The notes under the pieces are model-generated. The model saw only the letters and a list, made by a program, of their open reading frames with translations. It was not told where the DNA came from and searched no databases. A stretch of 64,000 nucleotides of DNA, taken from contig NZ_JAULBC010000007.1 of NCBI RefSeq assembly GCF_041060425.1, positions 1 through 64,000 on the forward strand, written 5' to 3'. Shown piece after piece: positions 15,585 through 25,653 of this stretch (its first letter is position 1; each line of letters begins with the position of its first letter). Position numbers and translations under genes: made by a program. This stretch comes from Danxiaibacter flavus (lineage in GTDB: Bacteria; Bacteroidota; Bacteroidia; Chitinophagales; Chitinophagaceae).

Positions 15585-18500
15585 CTAGTATTTGATCACT
15601 TCGATTTTTACAGGGCCCAGCAATCCCGATGATTCGTATTTGCTATCGGCATTGTAAGAAGTTATATTGGTCCATGTTTTTCTTTCTGATGCAGGCAGTT
15701 TGCTGTCTCCGATCAAACGATTCACCCAGGTGTTTACCACTTCCACTTCAAGTTTGTTGTTGCCTTTCTTTATTGCAGAAGTAATGTCAACTTTATAGGG
15801 CGGCGTCCATGCACTACCAACGGACACGCCATTTACTTTTACAGCAGCCATTGCTTTAACAAGTCCCAGATCAAGATAAACATGTTCTCCTGCAGCAATT
15901 TTATCAATTGTAACATCAGTTGAATACACGGCTGTACCTGAATAATTTTTTATTTTCTCATCATTGCTTTTGCTCCAGTCTGTTAACGTCGAAAACACCA
16001 CAGGCTGCAAAGGACCTCCGGCAGCAGTATCAAATTGAACGGTCCATGAACCTGCGACAGGACTAACACGTAAAGGCGCAGGAAAATTTTCTATATCATC
16101 TGCAACTTTAGTAACTGGTTTTCTAAATACGATAAATCCGCTCTGGTATGCTTCAAGCCGCAAGGGAACCGTTGTTGACTGTTGCGTTTGCATAAAATCA
16201 GGAAGATCGCGTGTTTGTCCCGACACTGCATCCCACCATTCGGGCTGCTTGTCCGCAACACGAAATGCAGGTGAAAGATTGATGACTGTATCAGACTGAT
16301 TGGTGATGAAATAAATATCTGCATTTGCGGTTCTTCTGTGTGCATATAAAGCATGCGTGTTATCAATTGCAACATCAGGAATTAAATTCAACGCATCGAG
16401 CGCCTGCTGCGCCGTAAAGCCATTCAACACCAATCCTTTGCCGTATGCTTTTTTTACTTGCGCACCTGCAGACGCATTTCCCCACAATTCTGCAGCAACC
16501 TTCTTCACTTCTGCATCTGCCAACGGATAATTTTGCATGCTGGGTGAATATTCAGGAGCCGGTCCTAAGATCGTTGCGCCATCTGCAACAAGCGATTTTA
16601 TCTTATTTAATAATTCAGGACGCATTGTTTTTAGTTGCGGAAGAACCAGTAAGCGGTATGACATGCCATCAGGTAAAACTATTTTTCCATCCTTAACACT
16701 TGCGCGTGTCATCAATACTTCTGCATTGATATAGTCATACGAATAGCCGGCTGGCAACTCAGGATCGCGGGTGCCGGTCATCTTTGGCGCATCTTCTCCT
16801 ATAAAGTAGGCAATGTCATTAACGGGCCTGCCTTGCTGAAGCAGGAAGCTGCATCTTCTTTCATAGTCAATAAATGCTTTTCCCTGCAGGAACCAACTGT
16901 TCTTCCTGTTAAACTCAGTGCCGAACCAGGTAGCTACACCGGGATTTTTATCTTCATATGGCTGACTGATAAATACATGAAACAAGGCATTGTTGATCCC
17001 TTCGGTAAATGACCAGTCGCCACGTCTTTTAAGCATTGCAGGATACCGTTGAAAGCTCAGCCCTGCTGCTGTAAATGATTCTGCGGAAACCTTTGTTTTT
17101 CCATAAATATGTGCGGAAGAAGATGCCGCCCGGCATTCGATATTACCCAGCGTTCCCTCATTCCAGAATTCACCTGCAATCTCGTCTGCCTGTCCACCAT
17201 ATTTTAAGAACTCAGAAGGAAAGCCCCAGTGACCGTAATTTTCCAGCCAAATTTTCATGCCGTTAGCGTTACTTACTTTTCTTAATCCGCCAACATATTC
17301 ATACGCCACAAGATCAGCCACCAACCTGCGAAGATCCCAGAGGAACCGGTCGCTTTGATCCTGCGAAGCAACTACTCTCCCGCTCAATACAGGCAGCCAT
17401 GGCAAAGGATCATATCCATATTGTTTTTTAAATAAAGTGGTCATCTTATCTGTCCAGTTCTGCGAACCGGTTTCATAACTATCGGCCACCACCCACTTTA
17501 ATGATTTGCCTTCTTCTTTTGTTAAGCTGTTCTGCACCTTGCCGACAAATGCATCAAAATGGTGTTTGGTATAGTCGCTGCTCAGTTTATCTATCTCTAA
17601 TCCTCTGCCTTCAGGCGGTGCAGGCGCATTGGTAACACCTGTTGGCAACATGCCAAAACTTGCAATGATCCATTCTCCCTGCGGCACGCTCCAGTTAAGT
17701 GTGCCATCAGCAGCTAACTTATCTGTAATGTTGATGACTTTCGAAGGATCAACCATTAAGGATTTATTATCAGGCTCCGTTTGTTTCGGCCACTGGTATT
17801 CGTTCCACAAAGGCAATGGTGTCTGAAACATTTTTGCGAGTTGTTTCTCTTCATAACGTTCCACTTTTGCAGCGCCGGAAAGATTGATCTCAGCAAAGCC
17901 GACATCACCCGAAATCTCTGTCAGCACCAGTTTAAACGCACTTCCTTTAACAGCTTCAAAAGAAACGGCAACCGGCGCGAAAGGTATAAAGCCAACGTTG
18001 TTGGCAGGATTGCTTCTGTCTACCTCAAACTTCTTTATTGTACGAAAGTTTCCGCCTTCCTTTACCTGCAATTCAGCCATGCATTTAAAAGGCTTATCTG
18101 CAGGATGGATCGTCAGACTTCTGGCTGTAACATCATTGGCAGTTTGAAAGGTGATTTCTATTGAAGATTTCTTATCCGGTTTGGTGGTTACAAACGCTTT
18201 GGTAGAATCATTTCCATCTGCTATTAATCCGATATTATCGAATACCACATTGGATGAAATTTCAGGATGATAAGTTGAAATATTATCACCTTCATTTGCA
18301 GGGACTGGATAAGCCAACACTGCTACCTGCTGAAAATTTTCGGGTACATTTAGTTTCTGATTGAATTGTTGCGGACCCTTTACGCGAATTTCTTTTTGAG
18401 AAAGAAACCGCATGGATTGGGAAGGCGCTATCCACGGGCCGCCACTTTGGCTCCATCCCGGACCATTGAACATGCCGATTTCGATGTTATTTTTTGATGC

Positions 18501-18851
18501 GGCTTTGATCGCAGTTTTTGAAATATCCCACCACTCGTCGGAAAAAAACTTTACAGGACCATTGGGCATTTCTGAGGGCTCAAGGCCGATATTGCCGATG
18601 AACGCGCGACCAATTCCGACTTTTTTCATCGCCTCAAGATCTTTCACTACACCTTCTTTGGAAATATTGCCATTGATCCAATACCAGTAAACACTTGGTT
18701 TTACACTGTCCGGCGGGATCGTAAATCCACTTTCCAACGCATCGGCATTTGCGTTTAATTTTTTAGTTTGGGCATTACATACAGTTAGTGTATGTGAAGC
18801 GAGGAGAATTAAACTATGGCAACCTATCTTACTGATTAAAGACTTCTTCAT
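15585..18851 (-). CDS. GH106-type alpha-L-rhamnosidase, secreted
   Basis: About 1088 residues from the ATG at 18851, with an N-terminal signal sequence ending near CNAQ. The start of the mature protein (PPDSVKPSVYWYWINGNISK, then EGVVKDLEAMKKVGIGRAFI) is diagnostic of GH106, followed by FNGPGWSQSGGPWI in the barrel. The later SVGSAWTPPYKVDIT and NKLEVEVVNTWVNRL stretch is the C-terminal galactose-binding-like sandwich. Length matches Bacteroidota GH106 enzymes of about 1,100 residues, which remove terminal rhamnose from pectins or glycoconjugates. No SusC/SusD pair is present, so this is not a full polysaccharide utilisation locus. The next minus-strand gene at 13058-15385 is probably a companion enzyme. 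Confidence 0.85.
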   Translation of the reverse strand: MKKSLISKIGCHSLILLASHTLTVCNAQTKKLNANADALESGFTIPPDSVKPSVYWYWINGNISKEGVVKDLEAMKKVGIGRAFIGNIGLEPSEMPNGPVKFFSDEWWDISKTAIKAASKNNIEIGMFNGPGWSQSGGPWIAPSQSMRFLSQKEIRVKGPQQFNQKLNVPENFQQVAVLAYPVPANEGDNISTYHPEISSNVVFDNIGLIADGNDSTKAFVTTKPDKKSSIEITFQTANDVTARSLTIHPADKPFKCMAELQVKEGGNFRTIKKFEVDRSNPANNVGFIPFAPVAVSFEAVKGSAFKLVLTEISGDVGFAEINLSGAAKVERYEEKQLAKMFQTPLPLWNEYQWPKQTEPDNKSLMVDPSKVINITDKLAADGTLNWSVPQGEWIIASFGMLPTGVTNAPAPPEGRGLEIDKLSSDYTKHHFDAFVGKVQNSLTKEEGKSLKWVVADSYETGSQNWTDKMTTLFKKQYGYDPLPWLPVLSGRVVASQDQSDRFLWDLRRLVADLVAYEYVGGLRKVSNANGMKIWLENYGHWGFPSEFLKYGGQADEIAGEFWNEGTLGNIECRAASSSAHIYGKTKVSAESFTAAGLSFQRYPAMLKRRGDWSFTEGINNALFHVFISQPYEDKNPGVATWFGTEFNRKNSWFLQGKAFIDYERRCSFLLQQGRPVNDIAYFIGEDAPKMTGTRDPELPAGYSYDYINAEVLMTRASVKDGKIVLPDGMSYRLLVLPQLKTMRPELLNKIKSLVADGATILGPAPEYSPSMQNYPLADAEVKKVAAELWGNASAGAQVKKAYGKGLVLNGFTAQQALDALNLIPDVAIDNTHALYAHRRTANADIYFITNQSDTVINLSPAFRVADKQPEWWDAVSGQTRDLPDFMQTQQSTTVPLRLEAYQSGFIVFRKPVTKVADDIENFPAPLRVSPVAGSWTVQFDTAAGGPLQPVVFSTLTDWSKSNDEKIKNYSGTAVYSTDVTIDKIAAGEHVYLDLGLVKAMAAVKVNGVSVGSAWTPPYKVDITSAIKKGNNKLEVEVVNTWVNRLIGDSKLPASERKTWTNITSYNADSKYESSGLLGPVKIEVIKY

Positions 18852-18950
18852 TTGGGTTATTATTCTTACCGAAAGTATCAACAAATGTTTTCTGGCAAAC
18901 CGTTAAATTAATTTATTAGCTAAGAATTGTATCACAATCAGATCTATATT

Positions 18951-19100
18951 CGGGAGACCTCTCCTATCGTCGAGGTGACGATTCGGTGCAGACTTCCAAA
19001 TTATAACATACTAGTCATTAGTGCTGCTGTGATTGTTTTTTCTGATAAGCCAGGATCGTCATGTCGACGACAGGAGACATCTCCCAAAGTTGACGATGCT
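18951..19100. repeat. ctcctatcgtcgaggtgacg hairpin repeat
   Basis: Two inverted arms, gggagacctctcctatcgtc at the left and gacgacaggagacatctccc at the right, with about 70 bp between them. This is the same repeat family as the tandem array at 24870-25632 and a partial arm at about 677-700. It occupies most of the gene-free gap 18852-19243. Confidence 0.6.
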
Positions 19101-19243
19101 TGCTTAGCTAAACGACATTGATCTGGAAAATTATGCAGTCAAGGCAATATTACAATCCTGTACTTTCCTGTGAAGATCAACACGGATGTAAAATTAAGGG
19201 CGTTATTTTTTGTTTAGAAGGAGATATAATGCGGTATTACCTT

Positions 19244-19867
19244 TTATCTTACAAAATAAACATCTTTCACTAACTCGGAGATCCTGAACGTGAGGTTAAT
19301 GCGCGCGCCAATATTCCTGGATGTTTTAGGTACATGATGTTCATAATGATCCTGCATTGTTTCGCCCATCAGCAAAAAGCTGCCATGTGTTAACGGAATG
19401 TCGAGTTGCTTGAGGTCCTTGCGGGTTTTATGTCTCACTTTAAACAGCCTTGTTTCACCAAATGTAACCGATGCAATCGCATGATGTTTTCCATCTGCCG
19501 GCAATGTATCGCTGTGCCAGGCTACGGAATCATTACCATCACGGTAATAGTTCAACAACACGCGCTCGAAAGTTATGCCGCACTCCTGTTCTACCCTTGC
19601 CTTAATATCCAGCAGATCACTGGTCCACGCAAGACCTTTGCTGCCGCCATAGTATGCTGTTAAGCGCGGGTCGAGTACCATGCGATCATACATTTTCCGG
19701 GTGCGTTGTTGCCAGGGTGTGTTTGTAAGGAGCGTACTAAAGTATTTGTCGGATTCTGTTTTGCCGAAAAACTGTTCCCAAAGTTTAAGTTCTTCATCCG
19801 GCAGCATAAAGTCTTTGAAACGTTTTTTCCCTTCATCAAACAGCGCTATATCATCAAAAAGTTTCAT
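19244..19867 (-). CDS. AlkB-like 2-oxoglutarate/Fe(II) dioxygenase
   Basis: 207 residues, the normal length for bacterial and ALKBH2/3-like AlkB proteins. The iron triad is visible as H118-x-D120 in WHSDT and H177 in DHYEHHVPKT, and the 2-oxoglutarate-binding arginines lie in ARINLTFR (R189 and R195). The enzyme class oxidatively removes alkyl groups from damaged bases in DNA or RNA. The NYYRDGNDSVAWHSD stretch is the usual AlkB substrate and metal region. It stands alone on the minus strand, with no ada or alkA neighbour, so SOS or Ada control cannot be inferred. Confidence 0.88.
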   Translation of the reverse strand: MKLFDDIALFDEGKKRFKDFMLPDEELKLWEQFFGKTESDKYFSTLLTNTPWQQRTRKMYDRMVLDPRLTAYYGGSKGLAWTSDLLDIKARVEQECGITFERVLLNYYRDGNDSVAWHSDTLPADGKHHAIASVTFGETRLFKVRHKTRKDLKQLDIPLTHGSFLLMGETMQDHYEHHVPKTSRNIGARINLTFRISELVKDVYFVR

Positions 19868-19965
19868 GAATCAAAGATAATAATCCGGCTTTAAATACTA
19901 AAATAATTAGCATTTTATATTCAACTTAAATCCATGCTTAAACATCAGATGAACTATCGTGCTGC

Positions 19966-20105
19966 CCGCCGTTGTTGGTATGCAGCTTAGCAAAGTGCCA
20001 GGCGTACCAGCAACATAAGTACGCAGCCGAACTTTCTCTTTAAATGGCGCACAGTGTTGTTGGTGTGCCACACACATCCCTACCCTACACACGCAACAAC
20101 GGCGG
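19966..20105. repeat. 140-bp element with ccgccgttgttg ends
   Basis: Perfect 12-bp inverted ends, ccgccgttgttg at 19966-19977 and caacaacggcgg at 20094-20105. The inner gttgttggtatgca and gttgttggtgtgcc are a second, direct, relationship. No gene was seen. It may be a small mobile or structured element; single copy in this window. Confidence 0.4.
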
Positions 20106-20159
20106 TCGTCGTAAAGGTGCAGCGAATGTCAAACTCTTAATTCTTATATTTTCTTATAT

Positions 20160-20520
20160 GCCTGCTATACAACTGGTGAATAGTGAATGGTCAATAGTGA
20201 AGGTTCGAGCTGGTTAAGTAAATACATTATCGTTTAAGTGTTATTATTATCCTGGGCAAAAGCTCTTATTTGCTCTTATATACCTTCTTTACAACTAGTG
20301 AATAGTGAATGGTCAATGGTGAAGGTTCGAGCTGGCTAAGTAAATGTAAAGTCATTTAAGTGCAATTATTATCGCAGGCAAAATTCTTATGTGCTCTTAT
20401 ATGCCTTATATGGTTTAAAAAACTTCGCTTCGGTCTGCTTTAAGCTTTATAAGTTGTTTACTATGAAACGTTGGCGCGGCCAACTCCTTACTTATATGGT
20501 TTAAAAAACTTCGCTTCGGT
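20160..20520. repeat. dispersed repeat field, duplicated relative to 1367-1645
   Basis: The gaatagtgaatggtcaat...ctggctaagtaaat block appears twice in tandem, about 125 bp apart, followed by the same cttatatggtttaaa...cttcgcttcgg units seen at 1461-1645. The two fields share order and orientation, which points to copying of a composite unit. No gene was seen. Confidence 0.6.
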
Positions 20521-20526
20521 CAGCTT

Positions 20527-20560
20527 AAAAAAAAGGCGGCAGAAAAACTCCGCCGCCTTT
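20527..20560 (-). terminator. intrinsic terminator of katG
   Basis: On the minus strand, aaaggcggcggag, a short loop, then tgccgcc and eight T residues. This is a strong GC stem with a U-tract 21 bp beyond the katG stop codon. Confidence 0.85.
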
Positions 20561-20580
20561 GTATCAAAACATCAACTCCG

Positions 20581-22848
20581 TTACTTCAAATCAAATCTAT
20601 CCGCATTCATCACCTTCGTCCATGCTGCAACAAAATCTTTTACAAATTTCTGTTGTGCATCGGAGCTACCGTACACTTCAGCCAGTGCCCTCAGTTCGGA
20701 ATTAGAACCAAACACAAGGTCGGCGCGCGTTGCGGTCCAGGTTGGCTTTTCCGTTGCACGGTCATAACCCTGGAACAGTTCCCTATCCTCTGTTGCAGGC
20801 TTCCATACAGTACCCATATCAAGCAGGTTAACAAAGAAGTCATTGGTTAGTGTTCCCGGTTTTTTAGTGAACACACCGTGAGATGAACCATCAAAATTTG
20901 TGTTCAACACACGCATGCCACCTACCAACACAGTAAGTTCAGGAGCAGTAAGACCCAGCAACTGTGCTTTATCAATCAGCAACGCTTCTGTTGACACAGG
21001 GAAGTTGGGTTTACGATAATTACGGAAACCATCACCCAAAGGTTCAAGGAATGCAATAGATTCAACATCCGTCTTTTCCTGCGAAGCATCCATACGACCC
21101 GGTGCAAACGGAACCTTAACATCGTGACCCGCATCCTTAGCTGCTTTTTCAACGGCTGCACTCCCCGCAAGTACAATTAAGTCTGCCAGTGAAATTTTCT
21201 TGCCGCCCGACTGCGCTGCATTGAATTCTTTTTGAACACCTTCCAATGCATCCAGCACTTTGGATAACTGAGCAGGATTATTTACGCGCCAGTCTTTTTG
21301 TGGTGCAAGACGAACACGTGCACCGTTGGCGCCACCGCGTTTATCAGATCCGCGGAAAGTTGAAGCAGAAGCCCAGGCAGTGGATACCAATTCTGATACA
21401 GTTAATCCTGTTGCCAGAATTTTTTCTTTCAACGCCGCAATATCATTGTCATCAACCAATGTATGATCAACAGCCGGGATAGGGTCCTGCCAAAGCAGTT
21501 CTTCCGCAGGCACATCAGGACCCAGGTAGCGTGCACGCGGCCCCATATCACGGTGTGTTAATTTAAACCATGCGCGTGCAAATGCATCAGCAAACGCGTC
21601 GGGGTTTTCAAGAAAATGCCTGGAGATCTTTTCATACACAGGATCAAGCCTCAAAGAAAGATCGGTGGTCAGCATCGTCGGACGGTGCTTCTTTGATGAA
21701 TCAAATGCATCAGGGATAATATCGTCTGCATTTTTCGCAACCCATTGATGCGCTCCTGCAGGACTCTTTGTAAGCTCCCATTCAAAGCCAAAAAGATTTT
21801 CAAAAAAGTTATTGCTCCATTGAGTGGGCGTTTTGCTCCAGATAACTTCAAGACCACTTGTAATAGCATCCGCACCTTTACCTGAGCCGTAACTGTTGCT
21901 CCAGCCGAGGCCCTGCAATTCCATACCTGCCGCTTCAGGCTCTTTACCCACATGCGTTGAAGGTGCAGCGCCATGCGTTTTACCAAAGCTATGTCCGCCG
22001 GCAATTAAAGCAACCGTCTCCTCATCATTCATTGCCATACGGCCAAACGTATCACGAATATCTTTGGCTGCTTTTACAGGATCAGGATTTCCATCCGGTC
22101 CTTCAGGATTCACATAGATCAACCCCATTTGCACGGCTGCCAGTGGATTTTCCAAATTGCGGGAGTGAATATCACCATCCGCATTATCATCAGATACGGT
22201 TACTCCTCCGCGTTTCTCAACGCCCTCAGAGCCATGCGCATAACGAATGTCGCCACCAAGCCATGTAGTCTCCGAACCCCAATACACATCTTCTTCAGGC
22301 TCCCACACATCTTCACGTCCGCCTGCAAACCCGAATGTTTTAAAACCCATTGATTCCAGTGCAATATTACCTGCAAGGATCATCAGGTCGGCCCATGAAA
22401 TTTTACGACCGTATTTCTGTTTGATGGGCCAGAGCAATCTGCGTGCTTTATCAAGACTAACGTTGTCGGGCCAGCTATTCAGCGGGGCAAAACGTTGCTG
22501 TCCTGCTCCCGCCCCGCCGCGGCCATCACCTACGCGGTAAGTACCCGCACTGTGCCATGCCATGCGGATAAACAATCCTCCGTAATGACCGAAATCTGCG
22601 GGCCACCACGGCTGAGAATCGGTCATGAGCGCATGCAGGTCTTTTTTTACAGCTTCAAGATCGAGGCTTTTAAATTCTTCGGCATAATTAAAATCATTGT
22701 CCATCGGATTGGATAATGAGGATTGCTGGCGCAGAATGTTTACTCTTAACTGATCCGGCCACCAGTCGCGATTCCTGGTACCGCCGCCGCCAACATTTTC
22801 TTTTTGTGCGCCGTGAAACGGGCATTTGCTGATGTCTTTTGATTCCAT
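20581..22848 (-). CDS. katG: catalase-peroxidase KatG
   Basis: 755 residues, full length for the two-domain KatG family. It detoxifies hydrogen peroxide with a haem b. The N-terminal catalytic domain has distal R95, W98 and H99 in RMAWHSAGTYR, and the proximal H286 in GGHSFGKTHG. W98, Y245 (LIYVNPEGP) and M271 (GRMAMND) are placed as the covalent Met-Tyr-Trp adduct that gives KatG its catalase activity. The C-terminal haem-less domain repeats the fold from about residue 430. No signal peptide, so cytoplasmic. It stands alone with its own terminator; I see no oxyR or fur gene nearby and no clear operator. Confidence 0.97.
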   Translation of the reverse strand: MESKDISKCPFHGAQKENVGGGGTRNRDWWPDQLRVNILRQQSSLSNPMDNDFNYAEEFKSLDLEAVKKDLHALMTDSQPWWPADFGHYGGLFIRMAWHSAGTYRVGDGRGGAGAGQQRFAPLNSWPDNVSLDKARRLLWPIKQKYGRKISWADLMILAGNIALESMGFKTFGFAGGREDVWEPEEDVYWGSETTWLGGDIRYAHGSEGVEKRGGVTVSDDNADGDIHSRNLENPLAAVQMGLIYVNPEGPDGNPDPVKAAKDIRDTFGRMAMNDEETVALIAGGHSFGKTHGAAPSTHVGKEPEAAGMELQGLGWSNSYGSGKGADAITSGLEVIWSKTPTQWSNNFFENLFGFEWELTKSPAGAHQWVAKNADDIIPDAFDSSKKHRPTMLTTDLSLRLDPVYEKISRHFLENPDAFADAFARAWFKLTHRDMGPRARYLGPDVPAEELLWQDPIPAVDHTLVDDNDIAALKEKILATGLTVSELVSTAWASASTFRGSDKRGGANGARVRLAPQKDWRVNNPAQLSKVLDALEGVQKEFNAAQSGGKKISLADLIVLAGSAAVEKAAKDAGHDVKVPFAPGRMDASQEKTDVESIAFLEPLGDGFRNYRKPNFPVSTEALLIDKAQLLGLTAPELTVLVGGMRVLNTNFDGSSHGVFTKKPGTLTNDFFVNLLDMGTVWKPATEDRELFQGYDRATEKPTWTATRADLVFGSNSELRALAEVYGSSDAQQKFVKDFVAAWTKVMNADRFDLK

Positions 22849-23009
22849 TTTTAAAAGATTGTGCTAAGCAATGAATAATGTGATCCAGCCTTTGCTTGCA
22901 TGTGGCAAGCCAGGGGTATTTCGTTTGAGCTGGATAAAAGTAAAACATTAGACAGATAATCGCAATCAATTAATTTTATATGTTGATAGCTTAAAACTAT
23001 CACAAAAAA

Positions 23010-23056
23010 TACAGTTACACGGAGGAATACAGGAGAAGACACAGAGTTACACAGAG
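23010..23056. repeat. single copy of the acacagag repeat
   Basis: Matches 15530-15580 (ttacac, gagaatacaggagaag, acagagttacacagagg type blocks) and the units at 12754-13040. It lies in the 374-bp katG/M81 divergent gap, which shows no other gene. The M81 gene has an A/G-rich sequence aaaagga just before its ATG, unusual here. Confidence 0.5.
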
Positions 23057-23222
23057 GATAAGTTCGAATCTTGCTACATGGATTGCGATTCGTTTAATGA
23101 TCTGTCCGGAGATTTGAACTCATTGATTCGTTTGTTCAAATAGCAGAGAGATGCAATAAATAGCGCTGGAAAAATTATCTTCGTTTGTGTCGCAAACTAT
23201 TATTCTCAATTAAAAGGATCCA

Positions 23223-24812
23223 ATGAATTGTCATTTCAAATCTTTCGTCAGAACATGGTTCATGATTGTAATTAGCGTGTTGGTAGCAAGCCTGGGAAAT
23301 GCACAAACTGAGTCAACAGGCAAATCATTGCCACGTATCGCCATTGCCGGATTAGGTATTGAATCAAGCACCTTCTCTCCCGCTGTTACAAATGAAGAAG
23401 CTTTTCATGCAAAATATGGCAACCAGGTATTTTCTTCCTATCCATTTTTACAGGAAGATTCAGCATTACGAAAACTTGCAGTTTGGGTTCCGACTATTGT
23501 AGGAAAATCACTTCCCGGAGGGATTGTTACAAGAGAAGCATATGAATCACTGGTAAACAAAACACTGGATTCATTAAAAAAGCATGCTCCTTATGACGGT
23601 TTATTTTTTGATATACATGGTGCGATGAGTGTTATAGGACTCGATGATCCCGAAGGTGATTTTATTGTAAGGATCCGCAAAGCGCTTGGCACAAAAACAC
23701 TTATATCCACCTCGATGGATCTTCACGGAAATGTTTCCTGGCGATTGGCTGAAAACACAGACCTCATAACCTGCTATCGCATGGCGCCTCACGAGGATGC
23801 TATGCAAACAAAGGAAAGAGCGGTGAGAAACCTGCTGGACAGAATCCAATCAGGCAAAGGCAAGCCACTGTACAAAGCCTGGATCCCGATACCCATCCTA
23901 TTGCCCGGCGAAAAAACAAGCACAAGAATAGAACCAGGCAAAAGTGTTTACCAGGCTGTGGCTCCTGCAGCCGCGCAGCAGGGGATTGTTGATGCAGCAA
24001 TATGGGTGGGATATGCATGGGCAGATGAACCGCGAAATCATGCAGTTGTGGTAGTAACCGGCGATGATCGAGACAAAGTAACGGCCACTGCCGAACAACT
24101 GGCGCATAACTTCTGGAATGCACGCTCCGGGTTTGCTTTTGTGGCCCCTACAGGTTCATTAAAAGAATGTCTTGATAAAGCACTTGTCAGTGATAAAAAA
24201 CCATTTTTCATCAGTGACTCGGGAGATAATCCAACTGCCGGTGGCGCAGGAGATGTAACATGGTCCATTACCGAAATATTGAAACGTCCGGAGCTTCAAT
24301 CAGCTAAGGGACCATCACTTATATACGCCTCCATTCCGGGACCGGAGTTTGTTGAAAAAGCCATTGCTGCCGGTGTCGGCAACCAGGTGGATGATTATGC
24401 AGGTGCAAAAGTGGATCACCGTTATGCACCTCCTGTAAGACTCAAAGGAACAGTGACTGCAATAGCGTACGGCGACAGGGATGCTGAAGTTGAAGTTGTA
24501 GTCAAAGTGGGAAGTGTGTCCGTAATCGTTACCAAAAAAAGAAAACCATATCACAAAGAAATTGATTTTACGCGTCTGAAACTGGAGCCACGAAATGCAG
24601 ACATCGTGGTTGTTAAGATCGGTTATCTTGAACCGGAGCTTTACGCGATGAAAAAAGACTGGCTGCTGGCATTAACGCCCGGTGGAGTTGACCAGGATTT
24701 GGAGCGGCTACCTTACAAACGTATTGAACGCCCCATGTTTCCATTAGATAAAGATTTTAAAGATCCTGATCTTTCAGCAAGGCTTGTTCCGTTATCTGAT
24801 AAGTTGAAGTAG
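23223..24812 (+). CDS. M81 family metallopeptidase (MlrC-like), secreted
   Basis: 529 residues with an N-terminal signal peptide (WFMIVISVLVASLGNAQ). It has the MlrC pattern: RIAIAGLGIESSTFSP at the start, FFDIHGAMSV, STSMDLHGNVS, and MAPHEDA, where the D/H residues are the likely zinc ligands; then the SDSGDNPTAGG motif and the MlrC C-terminal domain. Characterised MlrC degrades linear microcystin products, but the many Bacteroidota homologues act on unknown small peptides or amide compounds. An A-rich Shine-Dalgarno-like aaaagga lies 7 bp before the ATG. It is monocistronic, divergent from katG. Confidence 0.87.
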   Translation: MNCHFKSFVRTWFMIVISVLVASLGNAQTESTGKSLPRIAIAGLGIESSTFSPAVTNEEAFHAKYGNQVFSSYPFLQEDSALRKLAVWVPTIVGKSLPGGIVTREAYESLVNKTLDSLKKHAPYDGLFFDIHGAMSVIGLDDPEGDFIVRIRKALGTKTLISTSMDLHGNVSWRLAENTDLITCYRMAPHEDAMQTKERAVRNLLDRIQSGKGKPLYKAWIPIPILLPGEKTSTRIEPGKSVYQAVAPAAAQQGIVDAAIWVGYAWADEPRNHAVVVVTGDDRDKVTATAEQLAHNFWNARSGFAFVAPTGSLKECLDKALVSDKKPFFISDSGDNPTAGGAGDVTWSITEILKRPELQSAKGPSLIYASIPGPEFVEKAIAAGVGNQVDDYAGAKVDHRYAPPVRLKGTVTAIAYGDRDAEVEVVVKVGSVSVIVTKKRKPYHKEIDFTRLKLEPRNADIVVVKIGYLEPELYAMKKDWLLALTPGGVDQDLERLPYKRIERPMFPLDKDFKDPDLSARLVPLSDKLK

Positions 24813-24869
24813 AGCCCGATGGATTTGGATTTGCTTGTTGGATAATTGTTAATCGCCAGCTGCAAGCCA

Positions 24870-25632
24870 ATAATGAAGGGGACGGACCCGCATCGTCACC
24901 TCGACCCAGGAGAGGTCTCCCGACATTGGTACTGTCTGATTATGAAAAGCGTAAATTGCTTACACACCTGTTCAATTTTGAGAGATTTCTCCTATCGTCG
25001 AAATGACGATGAGTGTTCGTCAGCAAAATAACACCAGCAACATTGGCGGCAAGTTGCAATAATGAAAAGGATGCAACCGAATCGTCACCTCGACGCAGGA
25101 GAGGTCTCCCAACGCCAGTGCTGTTTGATTTTGGAAAGGTCTTGTACTTGCAATCTTCTTCAATTTTGGGAGATTTCTCCTATCGTCGAAATGACGATGA
25201 GCGTTCGTTAGCGAAATAAAACACAAGCAACATTGGCGGCAAGTTGTAATAATGAAAGGGATGCAACCGCATCGTCACCTCGACGCAGGAGAGGTCTCCC
25301 GACATTAGTACTCTTTGATTATGAAAAGCGTAAATTGCTTACACACCTGTTCAATTTTGAGAGATTTCTCCTATCGTCGAAATGACGATGAGTGTTCGTT
25401 AGCAAAATAAAACACCAGCAGCATTGGCGGCAAGTTGCAATAATGAAAAGGATGCACCCGCATCGTCACCTCGACGCAGGAGAGGTCTCCCAACGCTAGT
25501 GCTGTTTGATTTTGGAAAGGTCTTGTACTTGCAATCCTCTTCAATTTTGGGAGATTTCTCCTATCGTCGAAATGACAATGCGTGTTCTTCAGCGAAATAA
25601 AACACAAGCAGCATTGGCGCCAAGTTGCATAT
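24870..25632. repeat. four tandem ~190-bp hairpin repeats arranged A-B-A-B
   Basis: The block catcgtcacctcgac recurs at about 24891, 25081, 25271 and 25461, a period of 189-191 bp. Each unit folds: caggagaggtctccc pairs with gggagatttctccta downstream. Units 1 and 3 share the loop with gattatgaaaagcgtaaatt, units 2 and 4 share gattttggaaaggtcttg, so the array is a roughly 380-bp dimer repeated twice. There is no gene in 24813-25653. Confidence 0.75.
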
Positions 25633-25653
25633 AATCATGAAAGGAATGCATCC

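Noticed and set aside
23800..24554. Minus-strand frames inside the M81 gene
   Set aside because: Shadows of the metallopeptidase frame, Cys/His-rich only because of the complementary codons.
24870..25632. CRISPR array
   Set aside because: Period is about 190 bp, units are long palindromes and the loops are repeated and not unique spacers; no cas genes.
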